DNA from: Chitinophagaceae bacterium
GTDB lineage: Bacteria > Bacteroidota > Bacteroidia > Chitinophagales > Chitinophagaceae
Direction of reading: 5' to 3'
Length of the DNA: 64,000 nt
NCBI GenBank assembly: GCA_016722465.1
Contig: JADKJC010000013.1
Span: 496,001 to 560,000, forward strand
This document shows, one piece after another, positions 9,155-18,232 of the stretch; the first letter of the stretch is position 1; the number at the start of each line of letters is the position of its first letter. The position numbers and the translations under genes were made by a program. The notes under the pieces were generated by a model that did not search any database, was not told where the DNA came from, and saw only the letters and a list, made by a program, of their open reading frames with translations.

Positions 9155-9267
9155 GGTATTAACGGGATAAACTCCTGCAAGTTAGTTTTTTTAGGCAGCA
9201 GTTACTTTTAATCGTTGCTATACTTTTTCTTGCCTGCTTTCAGTATATTGGATATAAAATTATTGTC

Positions 9268-9960
9268 ATGGCCAACTTTTTCATATCCTACTCCAGGAAG
9301 GATGCTGCAGAAACAGCAAAAAACCTGCGGAAGTACATTTGCAAACTGGATTCTGCACACGATGTTTTTTTAGACTCAGAATCTATTAAACCGGGGGTTA
9401 ATTGGAAGGCAGAGTTACAAAAGAAAATAAAAGACTGCGATCACTTTGTTTATATTCATTCAAAGGCTTCGCTTGAATCACCCTATATAAAGCAGGAATT
9501 ATCCTGGGTTTATCAGTCTGAATTAAAAACCGGCATCCGAAAAATGCTGGTGTACCGGCTCGGCTATGCCGATCTTTTCCCACAATTGGCCCCCTACCAG
9601 GTAATGGATGCAACAGATGATTTTGTAATTGATTTTTATAAACTGATGACGGGTGTTTTTTCTGTGAACTCCTTTTACACAGTGGAACATGAGATAAAAC
9701 TTGCAGATGAGTTTTGGTATAAAGGTAAATTCTGGATTGAAGCCCCGGTAGATTTTTTAAAAAAGATACAAATGGTGGAGTACAGGTTTGATTATGGCTG
9801 GGATGATCCACCGATTCTGGTTAAATATTCAGCCACCACATTAAAACGGAAATTCGCTGTGCCATTCGACACAAAATATCACTTTACTATTTTCGTAATG
9901 CTGTATTTGTGGAATACAAAAGAACTGGCTTTTTCAAAAACAATCCCCATCTATCATTAA
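9268..9960 (+). CDS. TIR-domain protein with a probable C-terminal pYEATS domain
   Basis: 230 residues, no signal peptide or membrane segment. Residues 1-130 are a bacterial TIR domain: MANFFISYSRKD strand A, DVFLDSESIKPG, and SPYIKQELSWV, where the Glu is the candidate NADase catalytic residue. Residues ~145-228 (FWYKGKFWIEAPVDFLKKIQ, then FDYGWDDPP ... FVMLYLWNTK) are beta-rich and resemble the prokaryotic YEATS-like domain reported beside TIR and other effectors in conflict systems. Bacterial TIRs often cleave NAD or make signalling nucleotides on phage infection. There is no defence partner on either side, so it would act alone. The TIR call is strong; the pYEATS call is pattern recognition only. 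Confidence 0.85.
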   Translation: MANFFISYSRKDAAETAKNLRKYICKLDSAHDVFLDSESIKPGVNWKAELQKKIKDCDHFVYIHSKASLESPYIKQELSWVYQSELKTGIRKMLVYRLGYADLFPQLAPYQVMDATDDFVIDFYKLMTGVFSVNSFYTVEHEIKLADEFWYKGKFWIEAPVDFLKKIQMVEYRFDYGWDDPPILVKYSATTLKRKFAVPFDTKYHFTIFVMLYLWNTKELAFSKTIPIYH

Positions 9961-10127
9961 ACATTGAAAACAATTTTTTAAATATTCCCTGCATTTGAAA
10001 TAACAGACAGCTTACCTGAGCAAACTGTTTTTTTTGAATAACATTCACTTTTCTTTAATAAATACCGGCCATTCATAGCTGTATATTTATCCGGCAATCC
10101 CTTTTATTACCATCAACAGCAACCAGC

Positions 10128-11012
10128 ATGACAGTTAAATTCAAATCCAGGCTCTGGAGCATCAGTAAATGGTTCGGTGGCCTCTTCCTCCTCCTTTTTA
10201 TTTTCAGGTTTGTGTATGGGTTTTATGCCATTGAAAATAACCGCAACACTGATTTTAGCGATGATTTTTTTGGCAGCCTGGAAAATATCCGGAAGAACTA
10301 CGCCTCGGAAAAGAATTTCATGAAGATGAGCAATGCTGCACCGCAACCTGATATGGCCTCCAATCAGAAATTTGAAAAGACGGCTTCGGTAAAATCGAAA
10401 AGTTCGGAATTTGAAAAAGATGAAAATTCGATCAAATCCAAAGCCAATGCTTTTGGTGCGGTGATACAGTATGAACAGAAACTGGGACAAAAAGGCAATC
10501 GCCAGCTGCATTTGCTGATTGGTGTAAACCCGGCATTGTTCGACAGCTTTTATACAGCCATACAAAAGATTGGTGTAATAAAGGCAAGTGAAATAACCAA
10601 GGTGGATAAAACAAATGAGTACAAACAACTGAATGCAAAAAAACTGTCGCTTGAAAAAACATTGCAGTCCTTACTGGAATTGAAATCGAAAAGCGGGCAG
10701 ATTGCTGACTATATTACCCTCCATGATAAGATACTGGAAATTGAAGGCCGGCTGCAGGAGCTGGGCGTGGAGTTGGGCAATTTTGATGAAGAGAATGAAT
10801 TCTGTACGGTAAAATTGTCTTTGTATGAGGGAGCAACAGAGAAAAACATTTCGATGATCCACCGCCTTAAAGTGGCGCTGCAATGGACCATTCATTACTA
10901 TGCGGTGCTGGTATTAAGCATACTGGGTGTAGTGATTATTTCATTTTTATTGCTGCTGATAGTTGACCGGTTGAAAATAATGAAAGTGATCTCAGGTAAG
11001 ATGAATGAATAA
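10128..11012 (+). CDS. DUF4349 membrane protein
   Basis: 294 residues. An N-terminal membrane segment (about 16-34) is followed by a low-complexity Ser/Lys linker (65-105), a globular part with a coiled coil (about 165-215, EYKQLNAKKLSLEKTLQSLL) and a second membrane segment near the C-terminus (about 258-282). This two-anchor plan with a central coiled coil is the DUF4349 signature. The function of the family is not established; members are envelope proteins of unknown role. An L,D-transpeptidase gene follows after 54 bases on the same strand, so the two may be co-transcribed and both act at the cell envelope. Confidence 0.82.
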   Translation: MTVKFKSRLWSISKWFGGLFLLLFIFRFVYGFYAIENNRNTDFSDDFFGSLENIRKNYASEKNFMKMSNAAPQPDMASNQKFEKTASVKSKSSEFEKDENSIKSKANAFGAVIQYEQKLGQKGNRQLHLLIGVNPALFDSFYTAIQKIGVIKASEITKVDKTNEYKQLNAKKLSLEKTLQSLLELKSKSGQIADYITLHDKILEIEGRLQELGVELGNFDEENEFCTVKLSLYEGATEKNISMIHRLKVALQWTIHYYAVLVLSILGVVIISFLLLLIVDRLKIMKVISGKMNE

Positions 11013-11066
11013 TTTAAAACAGATTTCCTGAGTTCTTAAAACTCTGGAAATCCCTGGCATCCAAAC

Positions 11067-11588
11067 ATGAATCGCAATAGAATTATCCTCTTACTGTTTA
11101 TCGCCTCCGTTGCAGGGTTACTCACTTATTATTGGTACCCCTGTAAAAAAATCTCTGCTGGTATTGTGATCGATCGGATCATTGTGTACAAATCCAAAAG
11201 CCTAATGGAAGTGTACTCAAAAGAACAGCTCATACTCACATACGTAATTGCGATTGGTAAAAAGCCTGTTGGTGCCAAACAATTCATGGGCGATGGTAAA
11301 ACGCCGGAAGGCGAATACCGTATTGCAGATAAAAACCCCAACAGCGGCTGGCATAAAAATTTAGGTATCTCCTACCCCAACCAGCAAGACATTGCCAATG
11401 CTGCCAAACTTGGTAAACCATCGGGTGGAGATATAAAAATCCATGGCCTTAAAAACGGGGCATTTAATATCGGCAGGTTCCATCGCTGGAAAAACTGGAC
11501 GAATGGATGCATCGCCATTACCAATGAAGAAATGGATGACCTGTATCAACATACTACCGTAGGAACAGTGGTCATTATTAAACCCTAA
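11067..11588 (+). CDS. L,D-transpeptidase (YkuD domain)
   Basis: 173 residues. An N-terminal hydrophobic segment (6-22) acts as anchor or signal. The YkuD domain carries the catalytic motif HG (His126) ... NGCIA (Cys148), with the earlier strand around GDGKTPEGEYRI typical of the family. These periplasmic cysteine enzymes make 3-3 crosslinks in peptidoglycan or attach proteins to it. Likely expressed with the DUF4349 gene upstream. Its last four bases overlap the end of the convergent gene at 11585. Confidence 0.92.
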   Translation: MNRNRIILLLFIASVAGLLTYYWYPCKKISAGIVIDRIIVYKSKSLMEVYSKEQLILTYVIAIGKKPVGAKQFMGDGKTPEGEYRIADKNPNSGWHKNLGISYPNQQDIANAAKLGKPSGGDIKIHGLKNGAFNIGRFHRWKNWTNGCIAITNEEMDDLYQHTTVGTVVIIKP

Positions 11589-12148
11589 TAACGATTTTCA
11601 AAAAAGAAATAGATAAACAACAGGCATATCCATGTAATGCTGATTAATATGATCAACCGACCGTGTTTTCTGTCCGCTGCCGTATGGATATAAAATTTTT
11701 CGCCGGTAGGCAGAATCTTCCGGTTGTATTGTATGGTAACACCAATTAAAATAGCAATGACCGGGAACAGTAATGCTAAAATGTACCCTGCAATGATTTT
11801 AACCCTGCTTGCTTTTTCGTTTTGAGAGAGTTCACTGATCTTTTCATTTTTAATGGCTTTAATTGCTGCCTCGCTGATCTCCCATCCCCGTTCATTCAAC
11901 AGGTGCTTTGCCAATTGATAATCCAGGTGTCCCCATTCATACGGATTTGAAATGATCTCCTTTAATTCCCGGTCGGTAATGTTTACACCAACGGCAATAT
12001 CAATTGAACTGTAGCCATACACTTTTACATAAGCATGGTTATTGTCTTGCAGGTGACACTCAATTCCATTTTTGTTCAGTACAGCAACAAAGGCTTCTGC
12101 CGATTCTGTGTCGGTAAATTTCTGGTAAAGGAGATAGTCATTCGCCAT
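11585..12148 (-). CDS. Hypothetical two-helix membrane protein with DUF2007-like N-terminus
   Basis: 187 residues. The N-terminal ~65 residues (LLYQKFTDTESAEAFVAVLN, then GIECHLQDNNHAYVKVYG) resemble the small signal-transducing DUF2007/PII-like fold seen in Bacteroidota proteins that begin with a Y-K-F/D-pattern. A charged helical middle (about 80-120) precedes two membrane segments (about 122-142 and 165-183). No function known. It ends tail-to-tail with the transpeptidase gene, overlapping it by four bases. The start ATG (12148) gives the only full-length reading. Confidence 0.7.
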   Translation of the reverse strand: MANDYLLYQKFTDTESAEAFVAVLNKNGIECHLQDNNHAYVKVYGYSSIDIAVGVNITDRELKEIISNPYEWGHLDYQLAKHLLNERGWEISEAAIKAIKNEKISELSQNEKASRVKIIAGYILALLFPVIAILIGVTIQYNRKILPTGEKFYIHTAADRKHGRLIILISITWICLLFIYFFFENRY

Positions 12149-12339
12149 GCAGTTGTTTATTAAAATGTTTTATAAGAATTACAGCGATGCTAAAATACAG
12201 TACAACAGTTGGTAAACAATATTTCCATTCCGGCAGGGTTATTATTATAAACTGGTATTTATTCAGTTATTTTATTAAATTGTAACAAAGGCAGTGTCAA
12301 CCTTTTTAATATCTGTATGTTTTATTTAAAAAGCATTCC

Positions 12340-12588
12340 ATGAAAGCAATTAAATTTCCCATACTGCTGGTTACCTTATTTGCTGTTCTGTACAACAGCC
12401 TCCCTTTTTTTGGTGTCAATCAACAATTGATCACCGCACTCTTTGCCATCGCTCCTTTTGCAACGCTTTGGATGGTTTACAGGATATTAAAAGATGGCAT
12501 TCCCACCAATAAAACCTGGGAAAATCATTTTTATGAGGACTATGATTACAAAAGAAACGGGAAAGAAGATGCCGGTGAATTACAGTAG
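12340..12588 (+). CDS. Small hypothetical membrane protein
   Basis: 82 residues with two membrane segments (about 5-23 and 31-48) and an acidic, aromatic tail. No family recognised. It is a real gene by its compact hydrophobic pattern, lack of overlap on either strand except nine bases, and position after a clean 191-base spacer. It converges with the tyrosine phosphatase gene, overlapping its end by nine bases. Confidence 0.65.
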   Translation: MKAIKFPILLVTLFAVLYNSLPFFGVNQQLITALFAIAPFATLWMVYRILKDGIPTNKTWENHFYEDYDYKRNGKEDAGELQ

Positions 12589-13329
12589 GGAAAGATCGTT
12601 GAACTTACGGTAACCCAGGTAATCGTTGAATAATTTGAGGCTGGTTGGGTGCTGAAGCATACTCAAATGCCGGTCGTGGTGAAGGTCGGTGCCTACAAAA
12701 TCGGCCAGTTCATTTTTAAAAATATACTTTGCAGCTTTGGCAACACCCTTGCCATAGTAACCTGTTAGTGACAATAGGTTTACCTGAAGCATAAAGCCCA
12801 TATCCTTTAAGCGGAGAAATTCATCATACTTACCATGATAAAATGCATAGCGTTCAGGATGGGCCATAATGGGTTTGTAGCCGGCAGTTACAAGCTCAAA
12901 GGCAATATCATTGAGGTTACCGGTGGGTGTGGCGTAAGATTGCTCGGTAAGAACAATATTATCTTTTATGGTCAGCAGCTGATGTTCCGTCCGCAGCAGT
13001 TTTAAAAAATAATCGTCCAGCATGTATTCTGCAGCAGCGCTTATTTCAATACCGATGCCTTCGGCTGCTATTGCTTCTTTCAGTTTATCCAATGCTGCAT
13101 TAATGGTAGCCGGTGTATTGCGGAACATATCTGCAATGATATGAGGGGTGGCAACTGTTTTTCTTATACCCAGGTCATAAAGCCCTTTTACCAGTTGTAT
13201 AGAAGTTTCAACATCAGGGGAACCATCGTCAATACCGGGTAAGATATGAGAATGTATATCAGTATGAATTGGCAACACTGCTGGCCCGGGGCCCGATGAA
13301 CTGGATCTCTTTTTAAAAAAACTAAACAT
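12580..13329 (-). CDS. PHP-type protein-tyrosine phosphatase (CpsB/YwqE-like), last gene of the polysaccharide locus
   Basis: 249 residues. The PHP metal site begins with HTDIHSHILPGIDDGS (about 21-36), followed by ATPHI, AAAEYMLDDY, MAHPERY and GTDLHHDRH, the ordered His/Asp/Glu ligands of the CpsB/YwqE family. These manganese-dependent enzymes dephosphorylate the BY-type tyrosine kinase that controls polysaccharide polymerisation and export. The matching kinase is at 45019-47416, at the other end of the same minus-strand locus, so the two genes bracket the cluster. It lies 26 bases after the GT2 gene, consistent with one operon. Confidence 0.93.
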   Translation of the reverse strand: MFSFFKKRSSSSGPGPAVLPIHTDIHSHILPGIDDGSPDVETSIQLVKGLYDLGIRKTVATPHIIADMFRNTPATINAALDKLKEAIAAEGIGIEISAAAEYMLDDYFLKLLRTEHQLLTIKDNIVLTEQSYATPTGNLNDIAFELVTAGYKPIMAHPERYAFYHGKYDEFLRLKDMGFMLQVNLLSLTGYYGKGVAKAAKYIFKNELADFVGTDLHHDRHLSMLQHPTSLKLFNDYLGYRKFNDLSLL

Positions 13330-13355
13330 GGGCGGTGAAATTACAGGTTATTGGC

Positions 13356-14126
13356 TTAATCCACCATTTTCTTAAACAGGGTATAATAATACTGGCGCAG
13401 TTTGATCAGCGGTTTTAAAATAGACGCTATATGTGGGAACGGTATATTATTCACTTTCATGGCCAGGTAATCCCGCCGGTTGGCCCTTAACCTGCTGCCG
13501 ATATTGCGGTTGCTTTGCCCTCCTACCCTCATTTTAACGATGAGCAAAGGCAAATATCTGGCGCTGATGCGGTAACGGTAAAGATAGCGGGCCATAAACT
13601 CGTAATCGGCTGCAGTAAAATAATGCGATTCATAGCCACCCAGGTCTTTCAGCAGGTCTTTGCGGAAATAAAAGGTGGGATGGGCCGGCATCCAGCCATA
13701 GGTAAAGCGGTAGCGTTTGTAGGGAAAACCCTTCCAGTAGCGGATTACTTTACGGGTGTTCACCTGGTCCACATACACCAGGTCGCCGTACAATGAATCC
13801 ACTTTGTGTTCTTCAAAACATTTTGCAATGGCGGCTATTACATCTTTAGAAGCCAGCATGTCATCACTGTTCAAAATACCAATCACATCGCCGGTAGCCA
13901 TGTTCATGCCCTTGTTGATGGCATCGTACATACCGTTATCTTTTTCAGAAACAAATTTGTCTATTTTGCTCTCGTATTCTTTGATGATGGAAAGGGTATT
14001 GTCTGTGGAAGCGGCATCTATCACAATGTATTCAATATCAGGGAAAGTTTGGTTTACAACAGAATCAATACAATCCCTGAGGAATTTTTCGGAATTGTAC
14101 GTTACTGTTATAATTGTTACTTTCAT
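13356..14126 (-). CDS. Glycosyltransferase family 2
   Basis: 256 residues, GT-A fold. The N-terminal VTIITVTYNSEKFLRDCIDS, IDAASTDNTL and the DxD-like LNSDD (about residues 85-90) mark the nucleotide-sugar site. The DAASTDNT block is typical of the WcaA/EpsE branch often called colanic-acid-type GT2. It transfers one sugar to a lipid-linked acceptor at the cytoplasmic face. It follows the ACP/PPTase gene by 135 bases, a slightly larger gap than elsewhere in the locus. Sugar and acceptor cannot be told. Confidence 0.92.
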   Translation of the reverse strand: MKVTIITVTYNSEKFLRDCIDSVVNQTFPDIEYIVIDAASTDNTLSIIKEYESKIDKFVSEKDNGMYDAINKGMNMATGDVIGILNSDDMLASKDVIAAIAKCFEEHKVDSLYGDLVYVDQVNTRKVIRYWKGFPYKRYRFTYGWMPAHPTFYFRKDLLKDLGGYESHYFTAADYEFMARYLYRYRISARYLPLLIVKMRVGGQSNRNIGSRLRANRRDYLAMKVNNIPFPHIASILKPLIKLRQYYYTLFKKMVD

Positions 14127-14261
14127 TATGCCTTGAAACGGGATTTGCTTCGGGAAGCAAAATAGTGCTTTTTTTCATTTGAATGATGAAACTGTTCAAT
14201 GGTTGGCAATGAATAATTTTTGGCAAAGGAAAATTAACAAATGGAGAAAAGATTATGAGGA

Positions 14262-14987
14262 TCAGCAGCTTTTGTATAAAAATAGCAGCAAACTGAGCAG
14301 GGACAGCAGCAGCGCTGCCATAGCGGTGAAAGTAAGGAGTGCAGCATTACCTCCTGTTGAGGCAATGGAATGAGAAGTGCCGGCTGCAGAAAAATCACTG
14401 TTTTTTACTGCAACTGCAATGGTTAAATCGTTTGTGTGGGAGATAGATAACCGGAAGCCGGGATAAACTGGTTTGCCGGAAGGAAGATGATCAATAATAA
14501 TGGAATTGAAAGGGCTACTTCTATAAGCATTATCTGCTTTTATAATGGCTTCCTTGGCGGCAAACAGGCCGGCGAACGAAGCATAAGGATCGGGCTGTAA
14601 AATGCAGTATGCTATTTCAGCCGGGGAAAAATTCATGGTATAAAATTCCGCCAACCTGAAATCATTTACAGGCGGCATGTTGCTGATATTCTCAATATCT
14701 ATTCCTATAGTGTTGGATTGCTCTTGAGCGCTGTACTGGTATACAGGCACTGCAGTGGTGGATAATGCTGTGATGCTGGTTTTATTTAAAGCAGCCAGCA
14801 AATCTCCATAGGTTTTAATGCCAGCATAGTTTTCTGCGGCAAAACCATCGGTTGCCAATTGTGCATACATCCGGTGCAGTACAATGGAACTGGCTACTGC
14901 GGTACGTCCGATCAGTGTATGTTGATTGATCTGATCCACGGGGATCTTTGTGTACCTGGAAATAATATCTTTTACCTGATCTTCCAT
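14262..14987 (-). CDS. ACP-like domain fused to phosphopantetheinyl transferase, with C-terminal membrane helix
   Basis: 241 residues in three parts. Residues 1-70 look like an acyl-carrier-protein helix bundle (VKDIISRYTKIPVDQINQHT ... IKTYGDLLAAL), but where carriers have the Asp-Ser-Leu attachment motif this protein reads GRTAVASS, so the acceptor serine may be missing or shifted. Residues ~92-195 are a 4'-phosphopantetheinyl transferase of the AcpS-like class: GIDIE (95-99) and KEAIIKA (145-151) with SISHT at 181-185. A hydrophobic helix (215-238) ending in KSC anchors the C-terminus. It starts four bases after the E2 gene stop, so it is translated with it. Likely job: loading or handling a carrier for acyl groups. 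Function inferred from domains. Confidence 0.78.
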   Translation of the reverse strand: MEDQVKDIISRYTKIPVDQINQHTLIGRTAVASSIVLHRMYAQLATDGFAAENYAGIKTYGDLLAALNKTSITALSTTAVPVYQYSAQEQSNTIGIDIENISNMPPVNDFRLAEFYTMNFSPAEIAYCILQPDPYASFAGLFAAKEAIIKADNAYRSSPFNSIIIDHLPSGKPVYPGFRLSISHTNDLTIAVAVKNSDFSAAGTSHSIASTGGNAALLTFTAMAALLLSLLSLLLFLYKSC

Positions 14988-14991
14988 GTTC

Positions 14992-16293
14992 TTAAAATCC
15001 TTTTAAACAACTCTGGCAAATATAAGCTTCGGCGCCTTTTGGTGTAATGCATTTGGTAAAACCAACATCACTCAGGTCTTCCATCAATGTTTTAAAACAT
15101 TTAAAGCAACTGATATCCTGGTTGGGATGGGTATGATGAACGGACCGGTATGATTGAAGCCTGTTTTTCAATTCATGCAGGAACTGTGCTGCCAGTTTTC
15201 CTTCAGTAACCCGGTGATCGAATGATACACTCAAAATGCAGCGGTTTAATTTTTCATCAATGGAAGACACACCGAGTATGGCGCTGTTCATCATATTGAT
15301 CAATGGCCTGAAGAAGTGTACATTTTCGGCTGAAAGATCCGTGATGGTAAAACTGATACCGGTAAGATCTTCCACCAGCAGGTTGTCATCAAGGTATTTA
15401 TTAGATAAGTCCATGATAGCTGCTTCCACTTCCTGTATACTTTTAATTGCTGCATCTTTTACCCTCAGTACTTTCAACCCTTTGTCAATATCTATGGCAA
15501 AGCCGATGTTCACTTCTTTGTAATACGCTACCGCATCACCTGTGAAATATGCATTTAGTTCTTTGAATGTTGACAGCAGCCTGGCGGTTTCATACACAAT
15601 TACCGGCAGCAACGAGTTTTTTAAATACTGCAATGATGGATTGATGTGTACAAAAATCCCTTCTGTTTCCACTACAGTATTAATGGTACTGGTAAGCCCT
15701 GTTTGCTGGATATTGCTTAAATATTCGATCTCTCTTTTTTTGTTGGAAGATAATTTTGCAATGGTTACTTTATCCGGATCCACCGGTAACAATTCAACTG
15801 TTTTGTTGGCAGCCGTTTTTTTATTAAGAGCTGGTTTTGCAATTCCCAACTTAAGTTCCACATCCAGTTTGCTTACAAAATCGGTTCCTTTAAAAACTGC
15901 TGCATCCAATTTATTTGCCTGCATCAGTTCTATGGCTGCCGGGGAAAACAGGGTCTCTCCTTCCCAGTATGCGATTGCTTCTTTGTAGTCTTCTTTTTTG
16001 GCAGCAACAGCCGTTTCTTTTTTGGGGACTGCTTTGACCGGCACTTCTGCCGCATCATTGTACACAATCGCCACCACTTCATTCACCTCATAGTCGGCAT
16101 CCAGTTCACATGAATAGGCAATGTATCCTGCTGCTTCTGCAATTACATCATACGTAGTTTTGGATGTTTCAAACACCATCAGCACATCGCCTTTTTTTAC
16201 AAGGCTGCCGTGCTCAAATGCCATCTCCACCACCGTTAGCGAGGTGTCATTGACTGCAATGAGCGGCACTTTTATTTCCTGTACGATTGCCAT
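14992..16293 (-). CDS. 2-oxoacid dehydrogenase E2 (lipoyl acyltransferase) with C-terminal zinc ribbon
   Basis: 433 residues. Lipoyl domain at 1-80 with the lipoylated Lys45 in ETSKTTYD. A short peripheral-subunit-binding segment lies at about 115-150 (FSPAAIELMQANKLDAAVFK). The catalytic 2-oxoacid_dh domain covers ~175-385. The active-site box reads FDHRVTEG (His360), whereas known E2 enzymes have Asp where this has Glu364. Unusually, a tail at 394-433 carries Cys396-x2-Cys399 and Cys426-x2-Cys429, a zinc-ribbon pattern not found in ordinary E2s. The reaction would transfer an acyl group from lipoamide to a thiol acceptor. It overlaps the E1 stop by one base (TAATG). No E3 gene is present in the window. 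Confidence 0.85.
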   Translation of the reverse strand: MAIVQEIKVPLIAVNDTSLTVVEMAFEHGSLVKKGDVLMVFETSKTTYDVIAEAAGYIAYSCELDADYEVNEVVAIVYNDAAEVPVKAVPKKETAVAAKKEDYKEAIAYWEGETLFSPAAIELMQANKLDAAVFKGTDFVSKLDVELKLGIAKPALNKKTAANKTVELLPVDPDKVTIAKLSSNKKREIEYLSNIQQTGLTSTINTVVETEGIFVHINPSLQYLKNSLLPVIVYETARLLSTFKELNAYFTGDAVAYYKEVNIGFAIDIDKGLKVLRVKDAAIKSIQEVEAAIMDLSNKYLDDNLLVEDLTGISFTITDLSAENVHFFRPLINMMNSAILGVSSIDEKLNRCILSVSFDHRVTEGKLAAQFLHELKNRLQSYRSVHHTHPNQDISCFKCFKTLMEDLSDVGFTKCITPKGAEAYICQSCLKGF

Positions 16294-18232
16294 TATACAA
16301 AATGAGCTTTTAGTTCCTGTAATATCCTTTCTTTATCCGGCAGCACAGTATGCTCCAGTGATTTTACTGAAGGAATAGGCACCGGGTAAGAAGCAATGCG
16401 TTTGGTTTTTATTTTTCTTCCACCAGTTCTGTTACCTGTGCAATCAACTCTGCTCCTATTCCGCCATAAGCGCTGCCTTCCTCAATTACCACCAACCTGC
16501 CTGTTCTTGCTGCTGATTTTGCAACAATATCTGCAGGCAATGCAGAGATGAGTGATGGAATGATCAACTCCGGTTTCAGGTCGGTTTCTAAAAATATGTT
16601 ACCGAGTAAACTGTTTACCAGGTCGGCCATGCCGCCATACGCAACAATGGTAATATCCGGAACGGATACGGCCGGACGAACCTGCACAACCGGGTAAACA
16701 TCTTCATTGATCTCATACACAAAATTAGGCGCCAGGTAATGAAGTATCTTTTTCCCGTAATCGGTTTTATTTTCAATTACTATTACCGGGTGTTCTTCTT
16801 TTAATATCTGCCGGTACACAATGGCCGGATCAAAAAAAGTATTGATGGCAACGGTCTTTACATTATCGATGCCGATCAAAAACTTGTCGAGTGTTTGTGA
16901 GTGGGTAGGGCCATAACCCCTGCGGCCACCCATCGGCGTACGCACCACCACAGGGCAATTGGCTTTTTTATTGAACATGTGATGAAACTTGCTGGCGTGA
17001 TTGACAATCTGGTCGAATGCCAGTGTAATAAAATCACCAAACATAATTTCAGCAAATGGTTTAAAACCGTTCAATGCCAACCCATTGGATATACCCACAA
17101 TGGCAGATTCGGAAATCGGCGTAGAAAAAACTTTTTCCGGTGCAATAAAAGAAAGGTCTTTGGCAACCTTAAAAGCACCTCCATAAGGAGATAAAATATC
17201 TTCTCCTAAAAATATCATCCGTTCATCTGCTGTAATTGTTTCTTTAAAGAAATGATTGAGCAGTTCCACCTGGCGTTTATTGACCGGCTTTGCCGGCAGC
17301 CAGTTATCACTGTTGCTTACGGCTGTTGGTACGTAATATTCTTCAATGCGCTGCTCTCTTTCCTGTAGGATATGTTCCACCATTTCATTCACTTCCCTGC
17401 TGATGGCAGCCGAGTAATTATTGTAATAGTCTGTTTGCTCTTTGCTGAAAGTAGTGAGGTAATCTTTTTCCCTGTACTCCTGTATCTCTTCTGGTGAACG
17501 GTCATCATCACCTTTGGAGTGTGAGTTGAGCCGGAAAGTTTCCACTAAAAAGAAGCAGGGTTTTGTTTCACTCCTTACATAATCGATTGCCGTTGCTGCA
17601 TCTTCTATTAAATTTTCCGGTGATGAAGTATGTCCCTTAAAAGTTTTGATACCGAATGCTTCAGCCCTTGCCCTGATGTCACCGGCAAGGTTTACCGAAT
17701 TGGGGGTGCTTTGAGCATAGAAATTATTTTCACAAACAATCAGCAGCGGTATCTCCCACTTGCTGATGATGTTCATGGTCTCGTACAATGCGCCTTCGCC
17801 CAATGTACCATCCCCGATGTATACCACACCAATGGCGCCATTCTTTCTTAATTTATTTCCCAACGCATAACCAGCACTCACCGGTACAATACCACCCTGT
17901 ATGCCATTGCTGAAAAAATTACTGTTGCACAGGTGCTGGCTGCTGCCGATACCACCACTGGTACCGCTTGCTTTGCCGAGCAGCTCTGCCAATAAGCCCT
18001 TGGTATCACCTGTAAAAGCAATGTAATGGCCATGGCAACGGTGGTTACTGAATACAAAATCTTTTTTCTTTAACTGCCCTGCAAAAGCCAGCGCACTAAA
18101 TTCCTGCCCCACGCAGGTATGTACCGTTCCATTGAGTTTGCCTTCGGAGAATAAAGACAAAAACTTTTCCTCCACGGTGCGGATGGTAAGCGCCTGCTTG
18201 ATTAGTTTATGATTAATTTGCTGAACCAGCAT
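16293..18232 (-). pseudogene. Fused alpha-beta 2-oxoacid dehydrogenase E1 (TPP-dependent), apparent frameshift near the C-terminus
   Basis: About 646 residues once repaired. The N-terminal half is E1-alpha, with the thiamine-diphosphate motif IGDGTLGEGALYETMN ending in CENN. The C-terminal half is E1-beta (FLGEDILSPYGGAFKVAKD, then TPISESAIVGISNGLALNG). The frame stops at 16409-16411, but adding one A (T5 run at 16412-16416 on the plus strand) continues it with KRIASYPVPIPSVKSLEH ... ELKAHFV, the standard E1-beta end, to a TAA at 16293-16295 that overlaps the E2 ATG. It decarboxylates a 2-oxoacid and passes the acyl group to E2 lipoate. The substrate (pyruvate, branched-chain or other) is not readable. 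Start overlaps the acyltransferase gene by 20 bases. Confidence 0.88.

Noticed and set aside
9961..10127. Terminator after the TIR gene
   Set aside because: A weak stem followed by eight T is present near 10008-10037, but pairing is too poor to call.
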